Part shown: positions 1-10,666 of the stretch, piece by piece | Numbering within the stretch: position 1 is the first letter of the stretch | Layout: the number at the start of each line of letters is the position of its first letter | Origin: Isoetes taiwanensis | Taxonomy: Eukaryota > Streptophyta > Lycopodiopsida > Isoetales > Isoetaceae | DNA: 64,000 nucleotides | Direction: 5' to 3' | Assembly (NCBI GenBank): GCA_021234155.1 | Contig: JAJEKV010000103.1 | Span: 62,001-126,000 of the forward strand | Program-made: the position numbers and the translations under genes | The notes under the pieces: generated by a model | Database searches by the model: none | The model's input: only the letters and a program-made list of their open reading frames with translations | Told to the model about the DNA's origin: nothing

Positions 1-60
1 CGCATAGAAGATAACGTTCTTCATCAGAGCCTTCAAGAAGCATCAGAAGGTGCAAGCTAG
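1..60 (+). CDS. Possible last exon of an upstream gene
   Basis: The first 60 bases are open in frame 1 and end in TAG at 58-60. They encode an acidic, polar stretch ending EASEGAS. This could be the 3' end of a coding exon that begins before the window, with a 3' UTR behind it (an AATAAAG-like signal lies near 787). Twenty codons are too few to identify a family, and chance is a real alternative. Confidence 0.2.
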   Translation, partial: RIEDNVLHQSLQEASEGAS

Positions 61-394
61 ATTCAACCTGAATTAGAATTTCAGACCTTGGCAGTCTGGA
101 GTTGAACGCCAACGAACTTTTGACAGATACAAACAAATGGACAAATGCCTATGGAGTCAGTGTCTGAGATCGGACATAACATTGAAGGCCATAAAATATA
201 GCAAAAAAAGAGATGTTGAACTGAAGTTAGTATGTGAGGATTGCCATGACCTTTACTAGGCAAAGGAAAAGCATTGCCCGTTATGCCATTGGATAATGGA
301 TAAGGTAGATTAGAAATATAACCAGTATGTTCATGACTGTGAGGATAAAATGAAAAAAATGGATCATGATTGGAAGACACTAGAAGTTGCATGA

Positions 395-531
395 AATTTT
401 CCTAGTCAATTTTTTTTTTTTTTTTTTTTTTTTATGAACGTGGACCTTTATTACTCAAAAGAATACAAAGAGTACATGGGGGACTCAAAACCCAGTGGAG
501 AAGATATCCAGTGGAGTCAATTTTCCTAGTC
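395..531 (-). mobile_element. Truncated poly(A) retroposon with 13-bp target-site duplication
   Basis: A T-run at 410-433 heads a short insert. Read on the minus strand the insert ends in AGTAATAAAGG, then about ten bases, then the poly(A) tail. It is flanked by identical 13-bp copies of AATTTTCCTAGTC at 395-407 and 519-531. This is the hallmark of target-primed reverse transcription of a poly(A) RNA, here a severely 5'-truncated LINE or mRNA copy of about 110 bp. No coding content. Confidence 0.75.
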
Positions 532-540
532 GATTTCAGC

Positions 541-1035
541 TGTTGAAACGGATAATGCCGTCTATTGAGGTACATTAGTCTTGCTCTCTCTGTAACTGTT
601 ATTTTAATGCGTCAAATCTAGTTCTCAAATCTTTTATCTTCCCCCACAAATTGTGATACTTGCTGAGGTTTTGAAGGCTATATGGACAAGCTCTGTTTGT
701 AGAGACCGGCGTTTAATAGTGAAAAGTGCTACTACTGTCGACGAACTATTATAAGTAGTAATGTTTATATCTGCTTCTTTGTGAGAAATAAAGTTGAAAC
801 TCCATTCTGTAAGCCAACTTTAGTGTACAACAAGATATCCTGGGCTTGAGAGTTTCATTTTACAAGAAGGAAGTGTCAGAACCAGTATTTAACTTCAAGT
901 CATCTTGTCATGCTTTGCTCTTGCACAGCTTGATAATAGCCTAGAGGCTTGGAAATGATCTCTTCTAGAACTACTTCGGTGCAACACAGACCAGAATGCT
1001 ATGCTACAGTGCTCTGGGCATCTCCTTTCATAACC
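541..1035. other. Non-coding stretch
   Basis: AT-rich DNA with no convincing open frame on either strand. An AATAAAG polyadenylation-like signal lies near 787 and could serve a gene ending upstream. Confidence 0.5.
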
Positions 1036-1039
1036 AAAA

Positions 1040-1141
1040 TCAATACAAATACATATTGAGACCCGGATAGTGAAAACATTATGGCCGGGATTAAAAAACC
1101 TCGCCCTTTCGGGTTTTCGAGGAAAAACCCTGACAATAATG
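1040..1141 (-). mobile_element. LINE 3' untranslated fragment
   Basis: On the minus strand this reads GGTTTTTCCTCGAAAACCC, a G/C-rich bridge and GGTTTTTTAATCCCGG. The same block occurs on the plus strand at about 38,445-38,490 ahead of a LINE 3' end, and in diverged form at about 22,205-22,240. I take it as a 5'-truncated copy of that non-LTR family. The coding part and the terminal hairpin seen in the other copies are absent. Confidence 0.55.
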
Positions 1142-1394
1142 GTATCACTAACATATATAGGGTCAAAAGAATTATAATGGAGTCGATACCCTCATGCTGA
1201 CTAGCCTTGTTGGGTGAAATCTATATAACAACAATGAAGATGAAATTGAAAATTTATATTCGAAATGCCTTCCCCACCAATCTTCGTCTTGTGCGTAAGA
1301 AAAATGCAACCTTCGTCCAAACTCTATAGAAAATGCGCTCACTAATTGTTCCTGCATACATAAGAAACAAAACCAAAAGCCACTAGGGCTTACT

Positions 1395-1491
1395 CAGACA
1401 CGAGGGTCTCCAACCAGGCACGAGGGCCTCCAACTAGGCACGAGGGCCTCAAGCAGGCACGAGGGCCCCAACTAGGCACTAAGGCCTCCAC
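1395..1491. repeat. Five-unit 19-20 bp tandem repeat
   Basis: Five consecutive units of the form CAGGCACGAGGGCCTCCAAC start at 1395, 1415, 1435, 1454 and 1473. They differ by a few substitutions and single-base gaps. A minisatellite with no coding sense. Confidence 0.8.
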
Positions 1492-1500
1492 TCGGGTACC

Positions 1501-2073
1501 AGGCTTTAAACAACAAGTTAGTTACACAAAATACGGCATACAATTGGGAGAAGGGTGGGAGGGTAGGGCCAAACACTGAACAAAAGGATGGATATGCACA
1601 AAGAGAGCTGATAACGTGAAAGAATCTAAATAGGAAGATAGGAGGAAAAGACAAACTAACTACTAACTACCTCCATATTTCTAGAACTTAGTTTTTCTAT
1701 TTTACGAAACGAGGATAAACGTCATTTAGGCTGCAATTGTTAGAAAATGCTCACTTTTTGCATCAAGCAAGCTACGATTTTTCCTTTAACTTAAGCATGG
1801 AATTGCCAGTATAATTCCATAAAGGGCTGTAGTGATATGTAGCTATTTTAAAACCCCTCTCAACTTCCTAAGTATGAATCTGGAAGATTAAGATATATAT
1901 GTCAAACTCTCCAAACATGTCAACATGGATAAGCTGCAAAATGAACCTCAAATATTCCTATTCTAAATGAAAAATTATCCATACTGTTTAAAGCCAGAGC
2001 AAAAATGAGGGCATCACTGATTGAAGAAACAAGAATTCCAGTTGCTTTTATCAGTTTGAAGTGAAGCGCCATG
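1501..2073. other. Non-coding AT-rich stretch
   Basis: I see no gene, repeat or RNA signature in this interval on either strand. Confidence 0.5.
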
Positions 2074-2075
2074 TT

Positions 2076-2120
<45 letters not shown>

Positions 2121-2365
2121 TTATTCCAGGGGCCTGAAACGCGTCATGGATTGGTGCCCATGAATAGGGCCATATCAGATTGAAGAAAAACATGTAAAGG
2201 TATGGATAGAGAGGCCGCAAGGAGCCAGCATGGTTTCATCGCCAGATATGCAAGTGTTCTTGGAGTTTGAAGATAAACCCTCGTAGCTCTCTGCCTCGGT
2301 ATCTGCATCCTTCTCTGCTCCATCCTTCTCATCTCCGGCTAAAATGGTGTCCGCTCCTAAACCCT
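2074..2365 (-). pseudogene. Possible processed pseudogene with (TAA)n and poly(A) tail
   Basis: A T14 run (2074-2087) followed by about eleven ATT units (2088-2120) would, on the minus strand, be a tail of TAA repeats and poly(A) after AATAAAA. At the other end the minus strand carries TTTAGGGTTTAGG, a telo-box-like motif common in plant 5' UTRs, then a short acidic open frame (GDEKDGAEKDAD). I could not find a flanking target-site duplication, so retroposition is inferred from the tail alone. Confidence 0.35.
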
Positions 2366-3840
2366 AAAGTACAACTGCTCATTGCATTTGGAGTAGATAC
2401 AAGCGTACTATATAAAAGACAACATAAATACGTACATAGATAAAGTCATAGTTAAAATAAATACTGGAAGATGAAAAATGGTGTGCGGTGCGTGCTCTGT
2501 AAATACATACTCTATATAAGACACTAAATATACGCCCCAAATCATACGAGAACCATTGTAAAAAACTGTACAAATATATGTTTTGCACGACAGACTATTT
2601 TTTGTGATATTAACACCAATAACAACCGTAAGGACAAATTCTAATTGTGATGATTCTCATAAAGCCATCATTGGCATTTTAAAGATAGAACGAGCATCAT
2701 CTATAATGGTGCAAGTCGGTTCTATGTATTTGAACGCGAAATATGCTCTTGTGGCGATTTATGGTGAGCTAGTATACTTAGTGCAAGGTGAGCTGTACTT
2801 AGTGATTTTGCCTTGCCATATTTAGTCTCAAAAATTTGAATCTCAACTTCAAAGTTTTCTTGTTTAAATATGTACTTTCGTAGTTGCTATTATCTACTAG
2901 TTTGAAAAGAGTGTTGCTTGCTTACACAAACCTACTTTTGAAGTTTACCTTTTACAAAGAAGTGAATGAGCTAGTGATTTTTCAATAATACTGAGCACAG
3001 TTTTTTACTTTCATCAACCCAAGTTTTGAAATAAATATTGTGGTAGATTCTATTCTTGGTGTGTGATCTTGTTTCTACTTCAAAAAGAATGTGAAATATG
3101 TACAACCTTCTTCCATCATTTTTAGCTGGATCGCTTTTGCTATTGTAGAGTCTTTCCCCCTATTCTTCGCTCGCTTCATCCCTTTTTAGTGCTTTCTAGT
3201 ACATGATGTTTGATTAGGAACTAAGCAAATTGTACATGATCTCCCAAATGAAATTTACAAGTGTGAAACAAGGCATAGACTTATTGTGCAGGACGTGACT
3301 AGCTAGAAAAAAAGAATTGTTCCAATCAAAGGAGTCCCTTAACAATGTCAAATAGCTAGAAGAGAAGAAATGGCTCAACCACAGAAAAGGGTTACAGGGA
3401 GAAAGCTATAAAATTATTTCCCAATCACGTCTTCTTAAGAACCCAACCTCATCCTCAACTGTAAGAATAATTTTGTGATGGCACTGGAGTCACGTGGTAA
3501 CATTTCAATTCATTCACCTCGTGTGTGATGGACTTATACCACTTTTGCCATGCATGTGTTGGTATTAGTTCCAAGTGTCTTTCATCTTGGTGGTATTTAT
3601 TTTCCTTCATGAAACTTAGCCTTTGTCGGCCCTCATGCATACATGATAGTTTTCATTGGTCATCATATCAATAATATAGCCATACCTTTTCCTTTTAAGG
3701 GCATTCCTAGAAAATCAAAATTTACTTGAAGAACTTGCTATAAGTGCATATGTTTTTTTACCTCTCATCACATGCTACTGAATTGAAGTAAATTTATTAG
3801 GTGGAGAATGAGAACCTTTGGCTCGCCGATTCTTGGGGGT
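2366..3840. other. AT-rich DNA, nothing recognised
   Basis: Short open frames of 60-80 codons occur on both strands, but none resembles a protein family and composition is uniformly AT-rich. No repeats or terminal structures were noticed. Confidence 0.5.
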
Positions 3841-4950
3841 AGCAAAATTTTGAAGTGCTTTAGGGTATAGTCGCCGGGTTTCGCGCAGATAAGAGGCACG
3901 GACCCATTAATATGCCAAAAAATTGGCCAATTGGAGCAATCCAGGTATCATTGGATACCTAATCAGATACCCTACAAGCCCATCAAAAAATTGCGCTTAA
4001 ATTATCTACTGTTAGCAAGTTATGGGCCTCCAAAGTTAGGGGGGTCTAAGTGCCCCCATCGCGGTATACCCAACCACTTACGCCAGGAATACGATCCCGC
4101 TCTCGCCCCCCCAACGGCCCCCTGCCGCGCCCTGCAGGGCCACCTATCGCGCAGGCGCAGTCCACAGTCCGCCATTATGGCATCCGAGGGGCGCGTGGGG
4201 CTTAACCCTATTCCGCGTCCCAACGGTCCGTTCCGCGTGCCTAACCCTACCCACGTCGTGATGGCACCTCACTCGTAGGCCTCACGCGGATCTCGCGGTC
4301 GCGCAACCCGAAGCCTCCATCATGACCCAACGGACCGCTCATCGAGGATGCAGGGACCATCATTCGCGACCCAATTTGGCCCTATCTCGAGGTTTTGCCA
4401 AAGCAATATCTCCTCGAACGCGTTTAAATCTACCCCCCCTAAATCGGCTTCCTGCAGACGATTTGAAAGGGTTATGGCTTCTAATGCCTCGCACAAATGG
4501 GGTCAGAGCCCTCATCATCTCGAATTCAGGTATAAAAAGTGTTGGCCTTGCATTCTAGTAGTCATCCCAGCAAGTGAGCGCACTCGATCCGCCCGAATCC
4601 GTCGTCAAGCTCAGAAAGACTTTCGGTCCACCCAGAATCCGTCGTCAAGGTGGTATCCATTCCGGGTTCTGATCCATGTAGTTGTGCATGTAGTCTATCT
4701 AACCTTTCTTTTCCCCGACCTGCAGCTGGATGGAAGGTTCCCGGAGAAAGGGACAAGGAATCCATCCCGGGGGTTACCGTAAGCCCCCTCCTGCCACGCC
4801 CTCCCCATCGAAGAAACGGGAGCGTCGCTATTCTGATGCCTGCGTGCGCATGCAGGGACGTTGGATCTTTTACTTTGAAGAACCGGCGGTGAACCGAGAA
4901 GAAATATCCGGCTGCTGCGGGGTCAAATCTTAATGTCCTGGTCACACTCG
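3841..4950. other. GC-rich unclassified stretch, probably transposon-derived
   Basis: Composition jumps to GC-rich compared with both flanks, with CpG-containing words throughout. Overlapping open frames of 65-145 codons exist on both strands, as expected from GC-rich DNA, and none shows a domain. The word AATCCGTCGTCAAG occurs twice (about 4597 and 4637). The sharp compositional change suggests an inserted element of unknown type. Confidence 0.4.
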
Positions 4951-5413
4951 AGATATGTGACCAGATTCAACATGCAAAAGGGGAGCACGATCTGGTCCAC
5001 TGCCAAGTGACAGTAGCTGAGGGAGATAATGTGAAGTTTGAGAGCCCAATCAATCATGGGACCTAAGCGGTATATTTCGGTGAACCATGGCACGACCGGG
5101 CGACCCTTATAGGCTAGGCCGAAGTTTTTTTTAGTTTTTTCCTTGCTGTATTTTGAAACAGGCTGTAATTTTTTTGCTGCCATTTTGGATTACCTAGTGT
5201 TTAAATTGTGAATGCAAATATTTGCATGAACCATGTATTTGCCCGACACTTCAAATGAAAAGAGTATTCCCAAAAGAGTTTGTGTTCATGTATTTAACTA
5301 TGCAATTTATGTCCATTTGGTTGCTCCACATAAACAAAACATGTTTGCTTGCATAACAAAACATATGGAGTTATCCACATTAAGCAAAATCTTTGGTAGC
5401 TCAAATCACTCTT

Positions 5414-6249
5414 CTACGCCTCTCGTCCAATCAGATGCATCCCGTTACTCGCTAAGGCCGTGTTCAAAGGCAGCTCCGGTGTTGCCTCATTTACCCGCAA
5501 TACCAAAAGTAAGAGGCAAAGATTGAAATGTAACATTGCAAAGAATGAATTCCTACCGCATACACAATGCGCAGTCCTCCATGTTCTAAAGCCCTCCTCC
5601 ATGCCCCTTGTCAGTAGCAAGAGCTTCAAAGATCAACTCCAATCTCGACCATTTCTCGAATGTGTCCGGCCTTGTCAATTGCCCCGGCTTCATCATTTTC
5701 TCGTCCCGTGTTTGTTTCTTTGCATAGTCTATCCAAAATTGTGTATCCATCCTCAAAGAATTAGCTAAGGGGTTGAATGTTCTTTGTTTGGTGGCAAGGT
5801 CCCATCTCTTCAAAGGTGAACGGATGTTCTTTGACCTTGTTGGGTGTAGGCCCCACCAAAGGGATGCAGCCCTCTATGCTAATTGATTGAGGATGCACCC
5901 CATCTCCCTCACATATGTGGGTGTCTTCTAGACTCCAACCTATGTCCGTGGTCGTGTTCGAGGAGCTACTAGGTGTTCAACACCGCCTTTTCCTCCAGTA
6001 CTTGGATGACCCCACCTCGTCATTTTGGTCACAAGCACACAAGTCTCCCAATTGTCATCCTCCCTAATGACCCGCCTTGCCCCCGCCTTTGCCTTTCTCT
6101 CATCCTTTTCATTGCAGCCAACCTCCCGGCCTTTGCTTGCCTCATTCAATGGCCTTTGGCGATAAAGATGGCTCTCACCTCGGATTGCCCTGGCCGGATA
6201 CATAAATGCCCTCGACCTCCCCGGTGCTCTCTGCTCCAAAGCCTCTGCT
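5414..6249 (-). pseudogene. Decayed basic coding region, family unknown
   Basis: On the minus strand, broken frames run from about 6239 to 5586. The upstream part is rich in Arg and Lys; the downstream part (5813-5586) reads as a soluble domain with Trp and acidic residues (MDTQFWIDYAKKQ). It lies directly after the C-terminal tail of the pogo-like transposase on the same strand, so it may belong to that element or to an older neighbour. I do not recognise the family. Confidence 0.3.
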
Positions 6250-6426
6250 TGCTTCCTACTTTCCCTCTCTAACCTATTTTTTGCAGCTTCGCTGGCCTTC
6301 TTCCTTCTCGACCCTCCTCACGGTGCCTCCCACTTTCTTAAGGGCAGTTTCTTTGGACCTTAAGTCTCTCAGCCTCCTCTCTTCTTGCTTTTTCTGCTGC
6401 AAGTGCTTGGCAGAATTCATTGCTAC
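6250..6426 (-). pseudogene. C-terminal tail of pogo-like transposase, displaced by insertion
   Basis: The minus strand across 6426-6300 encodes a charged helix (FCQALAAEKARREEAERL) before a stop codon. It joins exactly, through the duplicated 15-bp target AGAATTCATTGCTAC, to the reading frame ending at 7888-7902 (HISSNEF). Charged C-terminal helices rich in Glu, Lys and Arg are usual in CENP-B/pogo-type plant transposases. The piece is thus the severed 3' end of the transposase at 7.9-9.7 kb. Confidence 0.6.
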
Positions 6427-7857
6427 ATAGAGGAAAAACTGGCGCACCGCTTGGCGCACCGCTTGGCCGCTTAGGGCTTTGCCCTACGGCCGTTCATGCG
6501 CATCCGGCCCTGCCTGCCCACATTCGGCCATGCCAGAGGAGATCCAGGTCCTTTTTGGATGGCAGAGGGATGGGTAAGGGCTGCAACGACTCAATTGGGG
6601 CCAGCCGAAGGGATTTCTCCTGCTTTGATTTTGAGCAACAAGGATCGTGGCTTCATCCAGGTGATCCTTATTTCATCCTAATAATCTGGCAGGAATCTTC
6701 CTTCCTTTTCCACATCTTGCTGGCAGAATGTACATAGAATAGGAAGATGGAGGCAACAAGTTCTGTTTCTTTATGTAGCTATGGCAGATTGATTAGTCAG
6801 ATTTCAAGACTTGTTGGCATATTAGGTGTCTTCTCACAGTTTATAATTTAAGGATGGGCTCTGGAGAGTAGTCTAGTGGGTTGGGCTTATTCTAAGTCTA
6901 ACCAGCTTCAAGATGATTGTTTGAAGTCTCTTTAATTTTTCCATCAATTTAAGGAATTTGGGATGATCAGGAGGTCATTTGGTTATAAAGAATCAGAACT
7001 TTAAAAGCCTGTGGCAGCTTTAAGAATAGTGTGGCAGCCTATTCTAATTTTATTGTTGCTTCCATCCATATATTCTATGTATATGTGGAGATTTTTATGT
7101 ATCCTAGCAGCTGTGATCAGTTTACTAGATCCAAAGTCTTGAAATTCAAGTGGCGGGAGACCTTGGATTTCATTTTCTGATGGAGGGTTTGTGGATGGAT
7201 AGCTACTGAATTCTTACTTGTAAGTGAACATGATGATCTAGAGGCATCTCCAACAATGCACCATTTTTCGAATCATATTCTTAGGGCTGGGCTATGGTCT
7301 AGTTGGTATTCATTGGATTCAGATTTATGGCGAGCTAGGAGATTGCACTGCCTTTATAATGGGAATGTTCGTCTTCAGGCATAAGAGTTGGGTAATTATT
7401 TGTCTACATGTCCTTTTTTCTGCTTCCTCCGTTTTTTGGTTCATGTTTTACTCCTCCGGTTTGCAAAGGATGCCGAAAAATCTTTCTTGGGCTTAATCTA
7501 TATGTGGCCATTAAGGGTAAATGGTGTTGCTACAGCTTGGACTAACAAATGGATCAGTTGTTGGAAACCATGGAGAGATTCCTATAGTAATTGGTTTTAG
7601 CAGAAGAAGGATGGTTTACCACTATAGTATGTTGAAGCCGAAGAAGATGTTGAATGACTCCATTGCTAGTACTTAACTTGTCCATTCATTCTACTTTATG
7701 TTAGTAGTTTCTTATTTTTCCCTGGATCTTCTGGGTTCCCCCTAGATATTCGTGGGGTTTTTATGTGTTTGGAATTCTTCCAATATGATTCTTATGGAAT
7801 CATGTATGTCTTTGAATCTTTATATCATATGAATGAATACAAAATCTACCGTTCCTT

Positions 7858-7887
<30 letters not shown>
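6427..7887 (+). mobile_element. 1.46-kb retroposon with 30-bp poly(A) tail
   Basis: The insert ends in about 30 A residues (7859-7888) and is bounded by a perfect 15-bp duplication, AGAATTCATTGCTAC, at 6412-6426 and 7888-7902. The body shows no long open frame or recognisable reverse transcriptase, and the 3' end resembles a plant LINE or mRNA 3' UTR (ATGAATACAAAATCTACCG before the tail). It is either a 5'-truncated L1-type element or a retrocopy of a non-coding transcript. The clean duplication and long tail suggest a fairly recent insertion. Confidence 0.8.
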
Positions 7888-7890
<3 letters not shown>

Positions 7891-7902
7891 ATTCATTGCT
7901 AC

Positions 7903-9690
7903 TAATGTGTACTCTTCCATGCAGATTAGGTGCAATGTCCCTCCTCCTCCTTATTACATCTTGGGTTCCCTCGACTTGGTGCAACCTCGAGATGCTTGCG
8001 GCCCGAGGTTGATCACCGCCACACCGGGACCAAGACTTGCGGCCTCGAGCTTGATCGGCAGCCACCCTATGGAGCAAGACTTGCTTTGCATTGTTCCCAA
8101 ACTATTTGTTTGCATGGTCACATGTGGCTTGCACATGTTCCTCCCAAAGGTAAGTCAACTTCTTGCATGTTGAAACCCTCTATGTTCAAATTTCTTGGTC
8201 ACATGGTTGTCCAATTGGATCAGCCCTATCAACATCATCTATGTGTGCACTCTCATTTGCTTTGCGAGGTTGCACAATGGGGATAGCCAATCCATCATTA
8301 ATTCCAAGTGGTTGATCGGGTAATAGTCTTTGGCACATAAACTTCCTCTTGAACAAGTCTCCGCCTTTCCTTTCCGGCACTACCCTTTGTTGCATTGAAT
8401 GGCCAAATTCCCTCGAGCCATGAAACCAGCTTTTACATTTGCCACTTATTAACCCTCGGCAGCCATGGACATGGATATCAATTCAGCTATGTCCTCCTTC
8501 TTAGGTTCGTGATCTGTCTTTTCTTACCATGTATTCAGCCCTCAATCTTTTGAATGTTTGCCTTTGAAAGGAGCAAAGCATGAGACATCTAATGGCTGCG
8601 ACCTATGTGAGGAGGTATGTGCGGTAATGATGCAAAATATATTCCCATGTCTTTGGCTGCCAAGATGACATCCAATTCTACATGGCTTCCATGCCCATCA
8701 AGCAAGATTAGATGTGGTCTTTCGGTGACACTCCTCCGTGCACTCTACATTGGAAGTGAGACAACCAAGACTTGAAGAGTTCGGGCTTGTCATCCAAGCC
8801 GATCACCGGACACCCGGAATTGCCCCCTCTTCACACTTGGATATGTTGTCCTGCCTCATCCTAGTTCCCTTGAAAATGTACATACTGGGTATTCTAAACC
8901 CTTCTGCATTTACACACACTAAGATTGTAACTCATTCCCTGGTATTCATCACCACCTCACTAACCCTATTCTCACCTTTCCTTGCAATTATCTTTAGCCC
9001 CTTTACTTTCCCAAATTTGGATCCCTGTCTCATCTCATTCCAGATCCTTGAAGGAGGGAAGTTATACTCATCATATATTTCTTTAAGGCCTGTGAGTAGA
9101 ACCTATCCAAGTTTTCTTGGTTTATAGCCCGGGCACGTGAGACATCTAGAGTCTCTGCACTCCTAAGGGAGATCTCAGGATGGCGCTGCTTGAATAATTT
9201 CCACCACTTTCCACCTGGAACCCCTTCTTCGAAGGCTGGATTGTTCTCCTTCGCCATTTCACTGCAGACGCCCTTGACCGAGGACAAGGTCACGCCCATC
9301 CCCCTCGTTTCCGCCCTCTCTATGGCTCAATCCACAAGTTCCTTTTCTTGGGATGGTGTTAAGATCTGTGGATGTCTATCTGTCTTGTGGGAAATTCGCC
9401 ATACAACCCGGTCCCCACGATGGATGATTCTCGGGATACCGGATCGTCTAGAAGCTTCTCTAATTGAAATACCATGTTCACTCACCTCATCAAGAGCGTC
9501 CTAGCATCTGCTCCCTCCGATCCATTGGCCTCTTCTTGTTGGCTTCCCTCGTCATTGTAGCACCAAATCCGCTAGTCCGAGGAGGCTTCTTCTTTGTTCT
9601 AGGCGCACTCGCTGGCCGGACGTTCTGGACCATCTGCGCCTCCACGGCGTAGCATCGATCCGATCTGGTCGAAGCTCTAGTGGACACCAT
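7903..9690 (-). mobile_element. Decayed pogo/Tigger-type (CENP-B-like) DDE transposase
   Basis: Minus-strand pieces in order: an N-terminal basic segment near 9690-9490; a CENP-B/Tc5-like DNA-binding domain at 9299-9150 (GGKWWKLFKQRHPEISLR, then SRARAINQENLDRFY); a catalytic-core trace near 8715-8650 where the minus strand reads LLDGHGSHVELD, matching the DGHGSH acidic motif of pogo-type DDE transposases; and traces of the HTSHxxQPLDVSCF region near 8620-8560. Stops and frameshifts separate the pieces, so it is inactive. Such transposases bind terminal inverted repeats and insert at TA; I did not find the terminal repeats. The C-terminus is cut off by the retroposon at 6427-7887. Confidence 0.75.
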
Positions 9691-9699
9691 TGGTCTCCT

Positions 9700-10666
9700 C
9701 TTCTTCTACGGCGCCAGGGATCGGTGAGTAACAATACGGACTCGCCGGATCAAGAGCTAATTTCTTGTTCCTTCGCAATCACACTGATTGCCCATCTCAT
9801 CTGCATGCATTGTGGCTGGAATTTGCCCGCGAATTCCGGCCCCGGGCATTGAATCATGCCTCGGAATGGGCATGTTCGGGGGTTCCTATGTCTTGCTGAT
9901 GATATGGCTGTATGGCTCGGGATCCATGGCCTCTCGGCCCACAAAGTCGCGACACCTGTATGTGCGTTCGGGGGACTGGGGGGGTGGCGCAGAGGTGGCG
10001 TTTGGTACCACAGGGTACGGTAGGTCCGCGGTGGCGGGCGACCATACCCTATAGGCTTTGTCTCTCTTTGTTCTAACTTTAGTATTGGAACACTTCGACA
10101 TGGAACTCAAACTCAACTCACAGGAACACAGTCTGTTTCTACTCTAGCTTCCTTCATGTAGCCTCGACCTTAAGCCTGCTACTTCATCCCCGCCCCAACT
10201 TTCACCCCAACCCTGCATTTTCGCTAGTTAACTTTATTCTGAAATTCTGGGGAGGAGCCCCCTTAATTTCGACCCTTGCTGAGCACATGAGGCACATTCG
10301 ACTAGTTCTAAATTCTAAGCATCACATCACTCTTATTAATGGATTTTGTAATTGGGAGATGATCCTCAATCTTGGACACCCAGATTGTGGATTGCAGGCT
10401 TGATCGGGGAAAAAACTTGTATGTTCGTCTCTGTGCTTTGCTTGAAGTTTCGATCTTGGCAGGCATTATGTCTGGGCAGGGGCTAGCATCTACTGAATTT
10501 TTGACTGAGGTGCAGAAAACAACGAGTGAGTTTTGGGGAAGCCCGACAGCATGATTATGTACTCATACTCTAGTGGGTTCTTCTCTCAGGTGAAAAGATT
10601 TTTGCAATTTTCATGTGCACATGTGCATTGTTAAAGTTCCTTTAAAACTAAGCTTGAACCAATTAG
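9700..10666. other. GC-rich then AT-rich spacer upstream of the PPR gene
   Basis: 9.75-10.06 kb is GC-rich and may be the outer part of the neighbouring transposon. 10.1-10.67 kb is AT-rich and should hold the promoter and 5' UTR of the PPR gene; a CCAAT word lies 12 bp before its start codon. No clear TATA box was picked. Confidence 0.4.

Noticed and set aside
3931-4950. Several overlapping 65-145 codon frames
   Set aside because: High GC lowers stop frequency; no domain, start context or neighbour supports any of them.
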